From Tenebrio molitor (lineage: Eukaryota > Arthropoda > Insecta > Coleoptera > Tenebrionidae), in NCBI RefSeq assembly GCF_963966145.1, contig NC_091047.1, positions 14,446,001-14,510,000 of the forward strand: 64,000 bases of DNA, in the 5' to 3' direction. Within the stretch, counting starts at the first letter, position 1, and every line of letters starts with the position of its first letter. The notes under the pieces are model-generated. The model saw only the letters and a list, made by a program, of their open reading frames with translations. It was not told the origin of the DNA and ran no database searches. Of the stretch, positions 45,205-58,488 are shown piece by piece. Both the position numbers and the translations under genes were made by a program.

Positions 45205-45945
45205 ACAGGTCGCTAAAAAGTATCGATACAGCTAAATATTTTCAAAACGGTTTAGCAGAGCTCGTTGAAATTTGGCACACAGCTAGAAGTGTTTAAATTC
45301 TATTGGCTGATATTTTTTTCAATTTTATAACATCTTTTATTTTGAAGATACAAAGCCAACTTGATTTTTTTTAAATGGCACGAGAGGTCAAATTTAACAC
45401 CGTTAAAAAGAATATTTTTTTGTGAATCCAGTGATGTAGCACATGCATATCTCAATTTACTCGAAACTTTATAAAAAAATTATCGAATTAATAAAATTTG
45501 AAAAAATTTGACCTTTGGAATGTTTTTTTAGCCATTGTTAATCCTTTGCCGCCTGCACTTTGACCAAAAAATTAATAAAAGTAAATAATAAATGTAGAAG
45601 TAAGACATTTAACTGAAACAGATACATAAAAGATAAAAAGTTTAAACCCGAAATACATAATTTTTAAGCAAAAAAAAATTTTTAAAATGGCGGCGATGTG
45701 AGCATGTGTTACATCACTGAATTCACAAAAAATACTCTTTTCAAAAATATTACATTTAAGTCCTCCGTGCCATTTAAAAAAAAACAAGTTAGCCTTGCAT
45801 CTTTAAAATAAATGACGTTAAAAAATTTAAAAAACTATCAAATGATAAAACTTAAACACTTCTAGCTGTGTGCCAAATTTCAATGAGCTCTGCTAAACCG
45901 TTCTGAAAATATTTAGCTGAATCCATACTTTTTCGCGACCCTGTA
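45205..45945. repeat. Nested 741-bp fold-back element, about 230-bp arms
   Basis: ACAGGTCGCTAAAAAGTATC at the left faces ATACTTTTTCGCGACCCTGT at the right. The pairing continues over ATTTTCAAAACGGTTTAGC, GCACACAGCTAGAAGTGTTT and TGATGTAGCACATGC. TA flanks both sides. The centre is about 280 bp. No coding. Confidence 0.75.
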
Positions 45946-46382
45946 TAATGTAGCTGTAATGACACGCAACCTCGGAACTATCGAACTGAACTGAGACGAT
46001 TATAAAAAAAATCACTTAAAAACATAACGCACTGAAACATACAAAACTCTCCATCCCGCCAGTAGTTATCCTATGCCTATGATGTTGTTTACAGAATTAC
46101 AGCTGTGACTCTATTTGAAGTTTCAGTACAGGTATTTTCAATAATTGTTATAAACTGTTGTTGGAATTATTTATTCTTCGAGTATTAATGATATAGCAAA
46201 TGTTATAAAGTGTAGACACTCGTCTCTGTGTCTGTAAAAAAGTGTGCAATCTATCATCAGTGGACAGAGTATAGCTGTTCGTTGCGTGCTCGGTTCGTCG
46301 GCTGTTCGTGGCACCAATTTTGCGACGAGCATTACATTACATGTTACATTACATGCTCGGTTCGCGTAGTCTGTACGGGCCC

Positions 46383-46385
46383 TTA
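46383..46385 (+). repeat. TTA target duplication, right
   Basis: Second copy of the TTA at 42508-42510. Confidence 0.7.
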
Positions 46386-48395
46386 CGTCGGAGACCCCTG
46401 AAGAAACACAAGCGCTCGTTTTGCTCTCGTTTTAAAGTATTCATCTAAGTCAGACGTGCTTACGAACAATCTATGCACGATATTATTCAAACAAGTTAAA
46501 TAATTAAAACTGACTCTAATCTCTGCTGGCACGTTCATAAAACATTTTCTTTCTTTTAAGGTTTAAATCCGTAAATACAATTAGAAATTTAATCGATAAG
46601 ACGTACAAAAAAACGCACTTACTCCAATACGAGTTTATTTGAGTTTTCACTGTTAGTTTCACACCTCTTAAAACAAGTTATGACTAATATTTAATTTATA
46701 AGTATTAATAAATACAGAATGGCGGGAAAAAGTACTTTTTACTCAAAGACTTTAACACTTTTCAAGAATTACAGGAGGAGGACTGATAATCCTTAACTTG
46801 GAAAGAGTTGGACACAGTTTTTATACTGATAAATCTCAACTAAAAGTGTCTGTACTAGGTGAATTTGAAAGTCAAAGATTAATGTGAAGAATTAATAAGT
46901 AGGTACTAATTTATTAATCTTCAACAGAACTAAGAGAAAAAATCTTGGTTCAATGATGAAATAATGAATGACATTTATTTATCTTCATTTTTTGCATTCA
47001 ATGCTATTACAAACATAACTCTAATGTGGCGTGAACTGTCAATAGTGTCAACTGTCAGTCAACGGTGTATATTCACTTATTCATATAATTTTGATCATTT
47101 TCATATGAAGCGGCAACCATAAATTTTACATTCAGTTTTTCCGCCAACATGGACTACAATCAATTATAATGACCCTGTATAATATCTACAGAATAAAATT
47201 CACATTTGGTGACGAGAACAAAAGTTGTTTAGTCCCACATAAATAAGTTATCAGTGTAAACCATGTGTTAATTTTTTCATACAGTTGACGAAAATGTCTC
47301 GCATTCAGAACAGAAGAATTTTGTTCGTTCAAGCACATTAAATTAATATACAATATATTTGATTATGTGCAATGTAATTTCACAATAAAAGTTAAAGTAA
47401 AATAAAATGAAGGAATATGAAAATATTTACATTTAGCTAACACTAGAATTTCGCTTCTTAAATCGGCTCAAAGCAACGTAGAAAATGCACTGTAGCTAAT
47501 TTAGAGGAATATGAATTGAATGACTTCAGAAATGTGGCATATAATTTTCATCTCACCCAAGGATGAGAAATGAACAATATTTGCTTGTTTGGAACGTAAT
47601 GCAGACTGAAAGGAACACTGGCTGGATATAAAGTTACCCGAATTGATTGTAAATGCTTGTGATGAAAACTATTAAACTAATTTTGATTTTAGTTATAGTG
47701 ATGTAGAATGACATTGTAAAATTAGAGTAATTTTTTGTGGCGATTTTCTCTCTATTTCAATTCCTATTTTAAATGACACTGACAACTTATTTTTATAATA
47801 GATATTAAACAACTTTTGTTTTCGCCACGGAAATTTCAACAAAGAGAATCTTAGGACAATATTTTTTTTAATCTGCTTTTTTTTTATTAGGAAAAACGTT
47901 GCTTCTGCCAAATATGTTTTTGAGGAAATGTTTTCTAATCTAATAACTTCTTCACTGTTGCTCAAACAATCATTAAAAAAATAACAAACTCACTGCTCCA
48001 CGTTCGCTTATTATTAAATGTGTAATATTGTTTATAAGAATGTATTCCAAATTAATAATTAATAAGATAAGGATTAAATCGTAAATTACAAAAAGTGGTA
48101 GCGATTTAAAAAATTACTTCTAGGCACCCTTAATGAAAACTGTAATTTTACGTACTCACAAGCGGACGAAAAGTAACTCTTTTTCGGACGCTGGCCGTGG
48201 CATCATCTGTTGGTCTATTTAGTAAGTTAGCAACGAAACCGAAAAAACCGATAACTGTCCTGTCACCATAAATTATGTAGGTAAATAAGTAATTGCAAAT
48301 AGTAAATTTCTAATTTTGTTGGCAAGCTGATAACAGATAAAAAGTAAATGATATCTTTTGCTTTGTAGTTCGTGCGTCGCCTAAAAAATTTAATA
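46386..48395. other. AT-rich non-coding stretch
   Basis: It contains the 38-bp element tail at 47144-47182. No gene recognised. Confidence 0.4.
47144..47182 (+). repeat. Terminal fragment of a dispersed element (copy 2)
   Basis: CCAACATGGACTACAATCAA then TTATAATGACCCTGTATA, matching 5356-5393. Confidence 0.45.
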
Positions 48396-48507
48396 TGTAC
48401 CTCTGCCAAAAAATGCCTTTTGTCCTCGCCTGTTTTCGGACACGGCTGCGCCTCGGCCAGAAAACTCCGACTCGGATGAAAAAGATGCACTTGTTGGCCT
48501 TGATACA
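48396..48507. repeat. Fold-back hairpin H9 (weak)
   Basis: TGTACCTCTGCCAAAAAATG CCTTTTGTCC faces, imperfectly, ATGCACTTGTTGGCCTTGAT ACA. The core CACGGCTGCGCCTCGGCC is GC-rich. The overlapping minus-strand frames at 48263-48510 are shadows. Confidence 0.4.
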
Positions 48508-49420
48508 CAAATAACTATTTTAAAATTAAAACATAATAAAAAACACGTTTTTTTATTAATATTTCTCTTGGTTAGATATGTCCTTATGACACTTTTATGT
48601 TTTACACAGTTGCGTAAATGATCAGTAGATTATTTAAAAAAATCAACATTGAAAGAAGAAACTAGAAATATTCAAACAATTTTATTTCACAAAGGTATTT
48701 AATTACTAAAACTCATAACTATAAAATTATTGTCAATTCGTTAATAAACATTTGTTAACCAACACCTTTCATCATGTTGGAGACAATAAGTGATGGACCG
48801 CTCTGTTAGACAAGAAAATTGTTATCGATTTCCTTGTAAAATTTCCGGAAGTTATGTTTAGACAAGATGACATATCAGTTCCATTGCTCTGTAACTCAAA
48901 AAGAGTCATATCCATATGACAAACGACATAAAATTGAAACATTTGTTGCCGCAGACAAAAATTTAAGAAAGAGCTGACAAATGTTTACTTTAAGCAAATA
49001 TGAGCATTTTATCATCATTCAAATTTATAATATAACTTACGATAGCTGATTATTATATTAAAGTATATTTATTAAGATGCTATTTACGTCGAAATGAAAA
49101 CTCACCAATTATCAAAAAACAGTAGTATTTTTAAATAAGTTTTCATTCTTAATTTTACACACGATTGTTAGAAACAAAAAAATCTGTTTTGCTACAGCAA
49201 TTAATTATAGTATAGGTTAGCTAAATTGTTCAGAGAATACACAGTGCGTAGTAAGTCTATTGGTATGTCTGTTAAGTTCTATAAAATGAATTTCTTGTAA
49301 AAATAAATATTTCGTGGAGATAAATTTATCTCTCTAATCACGTCTCTTTTACGAGTTATTTGTCTAAAAAACTCACAAAAGATAGTCTATCTACACGTTA
49401 AAATGGAGTTACCTGTATAC
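48508..49420. other. AT-rich non-coding stretch
   Basis: Nothing recognised. Confidence 0.4.
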
Positions 49421-49566
49421 AATAGTATATTAAAATATAAGTTGCAAAAGGCATCTACATATTCAAGCACGAATTTGAAATTCCGAAACGAGCCTCGTAG
49501 CGCCGAGTTGGGGAACAAATGAGTGCTTGAAGGACCTTCTGCAACGAATCTTTTATACTATTTTTT
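49421..49566. repeat. Fold-back hairpin H4
   Basis: AATAGTAT, GTTGCAAAAGGCATC, TTCAAGCACGAATTTG on the left face CAAATGAGTGCTTGAAGGAC, CTTCTGCAAC and ATACTATT on the right. Core ACGAGCCTCGTAGCGCCGAG, GC-rich. Confidence 0.65.
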
Positions 49567-51254
49567 CTATTTTGCCGCTTTATACCATTTTATAAATAAA
49601 AAAATAAAAATTTTAAATGTAGGGAATTTTGCGGAGGTTGATGACATTTTTTATGTGGCATAATTTTAGCCGGCTGTGAAAAAAATTAATTTAAAACGCC
49701 AGATTTTTTTTTTTTGTTTTCGCATTTGATGTTTGAAAATGAATGCTGAAGAAAAAATCACTAACGCCGCCTCAAATTAGGCAAATTGCACAAAAGACGT
49801 TAGAAAATTTACTGCCGGAGTCCAAATCCCAGAATGAAAATTAAATGTTTTGTTCATTGTTATTTATTAATTTGCTTTGTTCTCTGCGAGATTTATTTTT
49901 TGACGTCTGTCAGTTGACACTTCACGCTACCAACATCAATACAGTAAATTTTACTAGTCTATTCTAACACGCCAACGACCTATTAAAGCACTGAAATGAC
50001 GTCATTTGGGTGCTAGAATAGACTTATTCTCAACGCAAAATAGAAAAAAATACATAACAAAATTGCATAATTAATATTTACCACAATCATCACATTTTTA
50101 TTCAGAACTTGGCGCACAATTACTTCTCAGCAAGGTGAAATCCAAAAATAATTTGTCTTAAGATGTTGACAATAGTTAACAATTTTTTTATAGCAGGTTG
50201 CGAAAGATTCTGAATATTCAGGTTAAATGCAACAATAGCTTATAAATGCTGTACGTATAGATTGTTATATTTTACCTTGACTATTCTTCGTTGTGTACCA
50301 ACGAATCAATGCGTTTTCTTTTATGGAAAAAAGGGGTTGTCATTTTTGATGTATTGGAATTTTCTGTGACATTTCCTGCAAATTGAAAAATTTTCTTTTT
50401 TGATGGATTACATCTTTAATATATGCAACTTTTTGCTGGATAAACATTTGCCGATTTAAATTACTCTTTTAGATTGTTTTCCAAACTGTAATTTCCTATT
50501 TGCGTTCCTTGATCACCCATATCTCTCCCCGCCGTCTAATGTTACAGACTCTAAAGTGGAACGCACAACCCTTCGTACAGTGCTTTGTTCCCTTTAAAGA
50601 TTTCACCCAACGAATCTCTGCGGTCGACTGACTTTTCGAAGCAAACAGCTTTCGCTTTTCCACCAGCACCATCTTGCCGCAAAAGTACGGCCTATATCGC
50701 TAATTTAAATGGAACCCGGGAAATGGACATGGGATGTCTTTGTTGCACTGTTATTACATTGTAATTGTTGTAACAGATGTTTCGGGCACGTAAACGCGTC
50801 GTTTAGACGTGACTACGGCTATGAATGTCTCCCCTAGTAGAATACAGACAAACCGTGAAAATTTCGCAAAATTAAGCTTCGCTACCAACATAAAATGTGT
50901 CAATAAGCAAAAGGCGGTTTTCTCATTATTACTCGATTAGCAAAATCACTTCATAGCATTAATAGCCTTACATTTAAATTAACTTTAATCAATCCCCGAA
51001 TACGTTGTAGGTAGGTAGGTACGCATCCTACCACTTCATTATTTTAAATTTAGGATTTTCCATTAAAAACTTTCAGTATTTAACATCTCCGTAATTGTAA
51101 AAGATGTATGATTAGTCGGGGCAACTGGCAGATAATATCATTACTGTTGTGGTATCTCATCCCTTCTCAGTGTCGCTTTCAACACTTCAAGCTGCTGCTC
51201 AGCTTCAAATAGTAACATGATATTCCGTCAGACGATTAGAATAGTACATTAAAG
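49567..51254. other. Non-coding stretch with a short hairpin
   Basis: A 15-bp inverted pair (AGTCTATTCTAACAC at 49956 and GTGCTAGAATAGACT ending 50024, one mismatch) encloses TGACGTCA. 50500-50830 is GC-richer and repeat-free. GTAGGTAGGTAGGTACG near 51008 is a microsatellite. No gene recognised. Confidence 0.4.
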
Positions 51255-51360
51255 AACGACTTTTATAAGGGTTGATTTGGTGCAGGAGTCCCAAGTGTAG
51301 AAAACGAGCCGTAGGGGAGTTTTGTATGGGACGAGTGCGCCAATGCCCTTATAAAACGAT
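51255..51360. repeat. Fold-back hairpin H5
   Basis: ACGACTTTTATAAGGGTTGA TTTGGTGCAGGAGTCCCA faces TGGGACGAGTGCGCCAATGC CCTTATAAAACG. The core AAACGAGCCGTAGGGGAG shares AAACGAGCC and GTAG with H4. Confidence 0.6.
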
Positions 51361-54300
51361 TTTTTTATGTTATTTTTTAGAATTTGCACCCTTGTTTTAA
51401 TTTTCAAATAAAAAAATTAAACCTTCAAATTCTAGGGAATTTTGTAATTCAAGGTAACGGATACAACTACATCTGGAACAGATGTTAAAAAGTAGAGCTT
51501 GAACATTAATATTGGAAGTTTTTTGGTGTAAATGACAACTATACACTGAAATATTGATAAAACTTTTCTTAGAGATCTACTAAACCACGAATGCTTTAAT
51601 AAATAGATAGCCATAAACGACTCCAAATTGAATACAATAATAGACCTATTAGAGACGCAAATTCTAAAAGATTATTATCGAACACAGTTCGTTTTTAAGG
51701 GTTAATATAAAAATTAAATACTCAAAATAAGTCGGAGAAGATTACCTATAAACTGGTATTTGTTGAAAACAACAAAAAATAAAGTATAAACATATTTTTC
51801 CAATAATGTATTATTCCAGTTAATTAATACTGCTTCCAAAGTTTTTACACTTCCGAAATAAAAGAGTGTCATCGTAGATAAAAGCTACCCATTGTCGACT
51901 TTTTTCTACTTTCTATTCTAAGCTGTAGGCGATAATAATAATTATTATTACTGTTCTGCAGAACCCAACTGTCAAACAGAGTAACAATTCTCTTATAATT
52001 CTCCTGCTCTGGTGTGGTTAAATTTACAAGGGTCTAAATTATGAGAAAACAGTCAAAATTGTTTCACAAATACAATGGTGAAAGTTTGTTTCTTTATTCT
52101 GGACAACAAACCACTAGTTTATAACTAGTTGGAACCGTGCTTGATAAATTTACAAAGTTGCTGCAATAATGGGACAAGTTGAAGTTCTCATCCGAGTGGA
52201 CTTGAAAACAGACTTCTCTATTAATCTCAATCGACAGTAGTTTGAAGGCGCCATCGAACGCATTTTAATAAAAATATAACATTTGTGCATTCTCTACGAC
52301 ATCAACAAAATTAGTTGTGAGCAAAACAATGTTATTGCTTATACCTCGAAGAAAAGAAAACTTCATTCACGTGGGTGTTGAACATTACGATACGCGTTTT
52401 TACCCTTTCCACAAATCACTACATGATTGGGAAGGTTTCAGTTTTGATATTGATTTACTGACACAGTTTATCTTTTGTTATCTACCTACAACTAAGTACT
52501 TTAATATTTTGTTCGATACCTCCCTAGAAAGTGAGTCTGTATCCATAGTTATCATGGGTGAAGGTGTCACTTTCGCTTACTGTCTTTCGCTCACGCATAA
52601 TTGAAATTCGATTTCATGAAAAGAGTTTTTATATAGAAAATAATAACTATTCATCATTTTACATAATTCATACAACGACAGTTCATCATCAGTATAACTT
52701 TCTGAAGGATCAAGTAAAAACTTGTAAACACCGTTTCTTGAAAAAGTTGCAGCTTTTTCGGCTGATAATTTCTACATTTTGTTTTCAAAAAGAAGGTAAG
52801 ACTGCTGACCTGTACCATTTATTATATTGAAACAACTAATAGCTTATTAACCTCTTATCTGGAGTCAACGTTTTAAATGCGGCACTTACCTCTTCCAGGA
52901 TACCATCAGGAACATAATTCTTCACTTTCTAAGAGTGTAAGAATTTTTAAAATAATTTCGCGTTCATGAATCAGCCCTTATTAACAATTAATACCTTAAT
53001 TAATAATAGAAATCGATATAGCACCAAGTATTACTGTTTTTCATAAATATATTCTCATGAATTTACATCGTATAAAGTAATTGTTGTATAAAATTATTTT
53101 CAAATAAAATAACTAATCAGTAATAATAAAAATATATTTAACATACATACAAGAATACAACTGAAATAATAAATTGTAAGAAAAGCAGTCGTCGTTACTT
53201 CAACGACAAAATGTTGGATGATCATTTATCGGTCTGTTGCAGACTAGACCGGATATTACATTCAGGCGGGAAATTCACTTATCCCAGAAAAACCTGACCC
53301 TTCGTAAACAAGTTGGTCTGGATCTGCGCCCTATTTTAATAATTTTGATTGTTAATTTAAACTATAATCACAAATACAACTTTGTACATTATTGCGTTAT
53401 TGTTAGGTATCTATTTTTATTAAAGTCGTTTTATTGCGTTACAATCTTCTCATTCGAAAGTAAATTGACATAAAAGTAAATTTATACAATGATTTTTATG
53501 TTGCTAGTTTTTCGTTGGCGGCAACAAAAATTAGGTAATAACCACATTGTTATAATAAACACATTAAACTGAAAAACTTTTTAACGTCCCAACAGCGTTA
53601 TAAAGAGTAATTCAATTTAAATAATTTAAGCCTTCTAAACAATTCATGTAGTTACAATTTTTTTAATAACTTTTGTGCTAACACCGTGGATACTAAATCA
53701 TAAAGCTGTAAATCAAAGTAAAAGTACATTTAATTATTAATACAATAATACCCATTATTACTTTGATATATTATTTCGAACATTTTATGTTCAATACAGT
53801 TTACCGATGCCTCATTTTAGAGCTTCCGAAATTCCCAGTCGCAGATCAGTGTAGATTAAATACTCAATCGTGTTCCAATCAGGTTGGATAAATTGAGGGA
53901 TCGTAAGCTTAAAAAATTATCCTCAAATATGTTCTCTTCTTAGAATAAAATAAATTGTAACAGAGGTGTAGAAGTAGGATAGATACTTTACTTACAAGAC
54001 GTATTGCAAATATGTAAATGCCTTATTATTTCTAATATCCAATTTCTGACACATTTAACACTTAAATGTATTACAGTCTCTTGGGTGTAATCCTACCCAG
54101 TAAGGCCTTACGTTTACAACCAAAATTTTAACCGCCTTTATCTTTCTTATCTGACTGTATTTAACGTTAGTTAGCTGCCCATAATTATCTCGTGATGATA
54201 TTTTTTGGTCTTCCAAAACGTTTAGTTGAAAATATTAAAAATAAAATAACAGCACACTGTGACTAGCGCGATCTATCTATCTTGTATAGGGTTATATCAA

Positions 54301-57300
54301 AAGCAATCTTAAATTTACACTTATGTCTCTTATCTTTCTCTAAGATATCATGATTATGTCATATCTAGGAATCTACTTAATAGTAGTAGTAGAGATTTAT
54401 TAAAGAACCTATGGTCCTAGAAAATCTGCGCTGTTATCTTTCTTTGATCTGTCGAAGGTTGCTTATCTGTTAAAACAATTGCAGTCAAGTTTTCGTCTCT
54501 ATACTTTGCACTTCCATCATAACAACCAAAAAAAAAAGAGTTTCATTATATTCATTTTGTGGTAAAACACACAACTTCCTACAAATCTGGAAGCTTTCCA
54601 TTTGGTTTTCCTTTAAGTCTGACCTATTCCTGCATGCGACAGTCTTGAAAATAAGACCGTTTTGCTTAACATTAATAATTAACATTTTGATAAATCATAA
54701 ACAATAAAAACTGCAAAGTGATAAATGAAAACAGTCAAATGTAAAATTAACAAATCCAGAAGAGGCGGCAAATCTACCATCTATATTATACATAAATCAC
54801 AGCCAACAGCCATGTAACGAACATTTATAATAAGTGATAACCCTGGTTAAACCACAGTAGGGACCTAGTGTTAACGGTTGAAAGATAAAGCTGCGCTGCA
54901 AAACTTTCATAGCAACCTTTCTACATTGTATCTTATAAAAGTTCAACAACAGATTTAAACGTTTCACTATCTATGTATTTTGGAATTTAATTTGTAATAA
55001 TTGAATTTAAGTAGACAGAAATAGTAAATACATATATGCAGTTATGCGTATAAGATGTAGAATTACAATTTTACTTAACGTCAACATTTTCGTCTTAAGT
55101 ACTTTAATAGATTCTACACAATTTTACAAAATCGTAAAATGTCGGTTGTCGCAGGTTCACATCGAATCTGCGATTATAGCAGTCATAATCTTCATAGACA
55201 TGATTTAGCTACAGGTGCGGTCGCGGGTTAAACGCTTTTCAGCTCTTCTCTGATTTATACAGCCGTGCAGGAGAGCAATTACGATCCAGACCACAATGCA
55301 GTTCCATTGTTGAAAAGCATATGTTAACCGTTCTGTTCCTTCATGTCATTAGTATGTTGGACTCCCTCTTATTAAAACTTAGGTATATGCAGTTTACAAA
55401 TATCGAGAAACGCTTTCCAAAAAATAGCATGAAAGTTAAAATAAGTTTCAAATAAGCACATAAAAAATTGTAGAAAAACAACTTGAAAAATAAACTTGTA
55501 TTACATTGTAGTATATTTATATGATATACTCGACATATGAACAGTAATATACCTACCTACCTACTCGTAATTTAGGAATTATATCAGTAATGGAAGTTTT
55601 TGCAAAATCAATTATATAGAGCGACTTTCATCCCGAAGCTTTAGTTCAGTTTGGAGCTATAAAATGAGACGTCGTCTGTGAAGTTTTCTTTTGATTTATC
55701 GAGTTCTCACAAGAAAAAAACAATGCAAGAGCTGGCGCTCTATTACGATTTTAATAACCAAGGATTTTTCCCGTTGAATGAAAATGTTAGTGCGATTGAA
55801 GAGCACCAAAAAATTACCTCCCTAATTACTCACTGTCATCGCCCGTTAGTGGGACTGATCTCAAAGAAAATGAGCGTGTCATCGTGGGATTTTTAAGTAG
55901 CCTGCAGGTGTAAAAAAATTCCCATTTGAGGTTCTGATGAAGTCGTAGGCAATATGTTACTGGCAACGGCACGTCAGATATATCAATTTGAGGTTGGCGA
56001 ATAAAGTTTTGACAGGTCGATATGTGAGGTATGGTCGCAATTCCTTATACCCTCGGTCGTTCTAACTGCTCACTATATCATTGGAAAGTAGGTTAGTCTC
56101 GTTTTGCAAAACGGCAAATGGAATTTCAACTTTGCACTAAAAATCGATTTCATTTAAATCGTGGAATTAGTGTGATGTACATGTGTATGATCGATTTATC
56201 ACAGGTAAACACGGTCCTAATAAAAATGTCACGGCCAGCTACGTCGAAAAATTTAATGGAGCTCATATCGTTTTATGCTGCAGGATTTTTCAAATTATAT
56301 TAATCAAATTATTCCAAAGCTTCTCCTATTGAAGCAGCAGAAATTCAGCTTTGTCTTATGCAATTAGCAAGAAAAAAGCGAAATTCACTTTGTACCAATT
56401 TCCTCTCGTAAAAATAACTACCACCGTTTTACATTTATTAAGTTAAACTTTGAGGTATTTTACTAGAATTCAAACAACATTATTCTCGTTTACTTATACC
56501 GTGCAATCGTGCAATGAAAATTTATTGCAATATTCACATAAAACTGTCGTATCATACCAATTTCTGGCGTATTTTCGACTAGACGGAACCAATTTAAGTA
56601 AGACATCTTAAAACGTGACGTACTTTTGTAATCCTAAAGCAATCTAATTGAAATCTTCTATACGTATTTCAATCATTTTCGCCCTCACATTTTCAAAACT
56701 GAAATTTGATAAAATAAAACTGCTTCTTATCATATACAAATTCCTATTGTTAGACAATTTAAGTTAAGGTTTCGGTAAAAATTATTATTCTCAATAGATT
56801 AATTTTAAAATCATTATACCTATACATTGACACATAATTTCTCATCATCAGAAATGATCGTTACGAAAAAGTTTATTTAATGAGAAATTCGTCCATGTGT
56901 TGATGTTCAATCAAACTTTTACACAGGCGTTGACGCTTTTCTTTCGAGAGCCCCATCGCCGACAAAATTACTGTCCATTAAAATTCAGTACTCTGCGAGA
57001 GAAACAGGACGGTTCACAAAACTACACTCGAGGGATGACCAATCAAGCCAGCCTCTTCAGCCTACGTTTTCGTTATTCTTTTTAGTTTATAAACAACTGA
57101 ACATTATAACAAAATTAAACACGTTTTTTGCAAAGCTCTTTTTTGAAGAGGCTCTTTATGCAAAAACTGACCATCTTAATTAAAATTCTAGTTCTCATTT
57201 ATCAAGAAATACGAAAAACTGGAAAACATGGATCTTCCTTTTATTCACCAATTGTTTTCCTTATTAGAATAATCTTCTGTTATTAAAATTTATTGTTATT

Positions 57301-57304
57301 ATGT
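51361..57304. other. Long AT-rich non-coding region
   Basis: About 6 kb without a recognisable gene, TIR element or LINE piece. Open frames of 60-95 codons (for example 52317-52604, 55678-55896) have no known domain. A CTACCTACCTAC run lies near 55550. Confidence 0.35.
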
Positions 57305-58130
57305 ATTGGGTGATTCAAAATGATATGATTGAATCTTACTTCCATAAAGTCTAGTAGATTAATGGCCAATGAATATATGCAGCCTAACAATGTCTTCTAG
57401 AATTTTGTGAAAAATTTCCTGATGTTGCTGTATTGACATAAATTTTGTAAACATACTCCGTTAGGTGCTAAAATTATTTCATGAGACCAGCAGCGTTAAT
57501 AGAATATCAAAAACTGGCAGATCAACGAAACGAATTTCTGACACTGTTGAAAGTATGTCTTTAGGAAGTCTTTCGGAACAAGTAGTTTTCTCACGCAGCA
57601 CATATCAGAAAATTGTTAAGAAAGAACTGAATAAATCAATGAACAACGAATCTTCGGGAGTTATCCTTCTTCAGCAATGAAACTTGATTTTATCTCTGAG
57701 GATATGTTAACTCACAAAATATGCGGATGTAGAGTGCAGAAAATTCTCATTTTATTCAAAAGTAGCCATTATACCCTTAAAAAATTGGAATATGGGTGGT
57801 TACCACTTCGCAGAAATGTTTAATTGGGCCCGTTTTTTCGAAAAGTTTGTCATAAGTGTGCCGCATCAAAACATTTTGGAAATATTTATTAATCACCTTC
57901 CCTCAGATGAGTTACATAATTTATTTCCTGCAGAATAACAGCTCCTGCAATTCAGATGACATAAAATTACCTAAGGGAATGACGATCGTTTGATTAGCTC
58001 CGAGACAGATCACATCTGTCCACTTCAACCATCTAATTTGACGCCACCAGATTATTATTTGTTTCCGATTTCAAAAAACACCATCGTTGAATAAGCAATA
58101 CACACAACTGACGAACTAAAACCAAGAATA
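57305..58130 (+). pseudogene. Degenerate IS630/Tc1-like transposon with transposase traces
   Basis: It begins with TATTGGGTGATTCAAAATGA, a start typical of insect IS630/Tc1-like elements. From about 57477, frames give SSVNRISKTGRSTKRI, then SLGSLSEQVVFSRSTYQKIV KKELNKS, which fits the linker and helix-turn-helix of these transposases (GRP-like motif, S..TVQKILK-EL). At about 58018-58095, PLQPSNLTPPDYYLF then SKNTIVE matches the conserved end of the catalytic domain (R-S-x-D-L-T-P-P-D-F-x-L-W-G-x-L-K). Stops and shifts lie between. An old, dead copy; the right end is not resolved. Confidence 0.55.
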
Positions 58131-58282
58131 GTAAGTGTTTTATACTAGAAGATCTCATCAGAGTAATTAAAAATATAAATATAATAATAATATATGTATA
58201 TTATTATATTATGTTTAAACGATACATTTTTGTTCAAATCTGTCAAATAGACAACTTAGAAAATTTTCCCAAGTTCCCAATA

Positions 58283-58488
58283 TTGGGTGTTCATTTAAAT
58301 TTATCCTCAAAGTTGGCGTTGAAGAGTCGATTGTGAACGCACCACTTGTCAGTCTGCAGCGTAAAAATACAAGCAATGCAAAAAATTTGGTTATATTTAA
58401 ACCACTGATCCGTGATCGATATCCGTGGTGCGTTCACAAGCGACTCTTTAAAGCCTACTTTGAGGATAAATTTAAATGAACACCCGAT
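58283..58488. repeat. MITE family B, copy 2
   Basis: TTGGGTGTTCATTTAAATTT ATCCTCAAAGTTGGCG at the left; CTACTTTGAGGATAAATTTA AATGAACACCCGATA at the right. About 90% like copy 1 by eye. Confidence 0.8.

Larger units (their letters stand above)
42511..46382. mobile_element. 3.87-kb PIF/Harbinger-like element with about 310-bp TIRs
   Basis: The ends GGGTGCGTACAGACTACGCG and CGCGTAGTCTGTACGGGCCC start TIRs of about 310 bp (to about 42822 and from about 46054). These contain an ATGTAATGTAACATGTAATG block and ATTGGTGCCACGAACAGCCG. TTA is duplicated outside. The interior holds a short Harbinger transposase remnant (44978-45121) and two further inverted-repeat elements nested inside it. It is non-autonomous as it stands. 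Confidence 0.75.
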
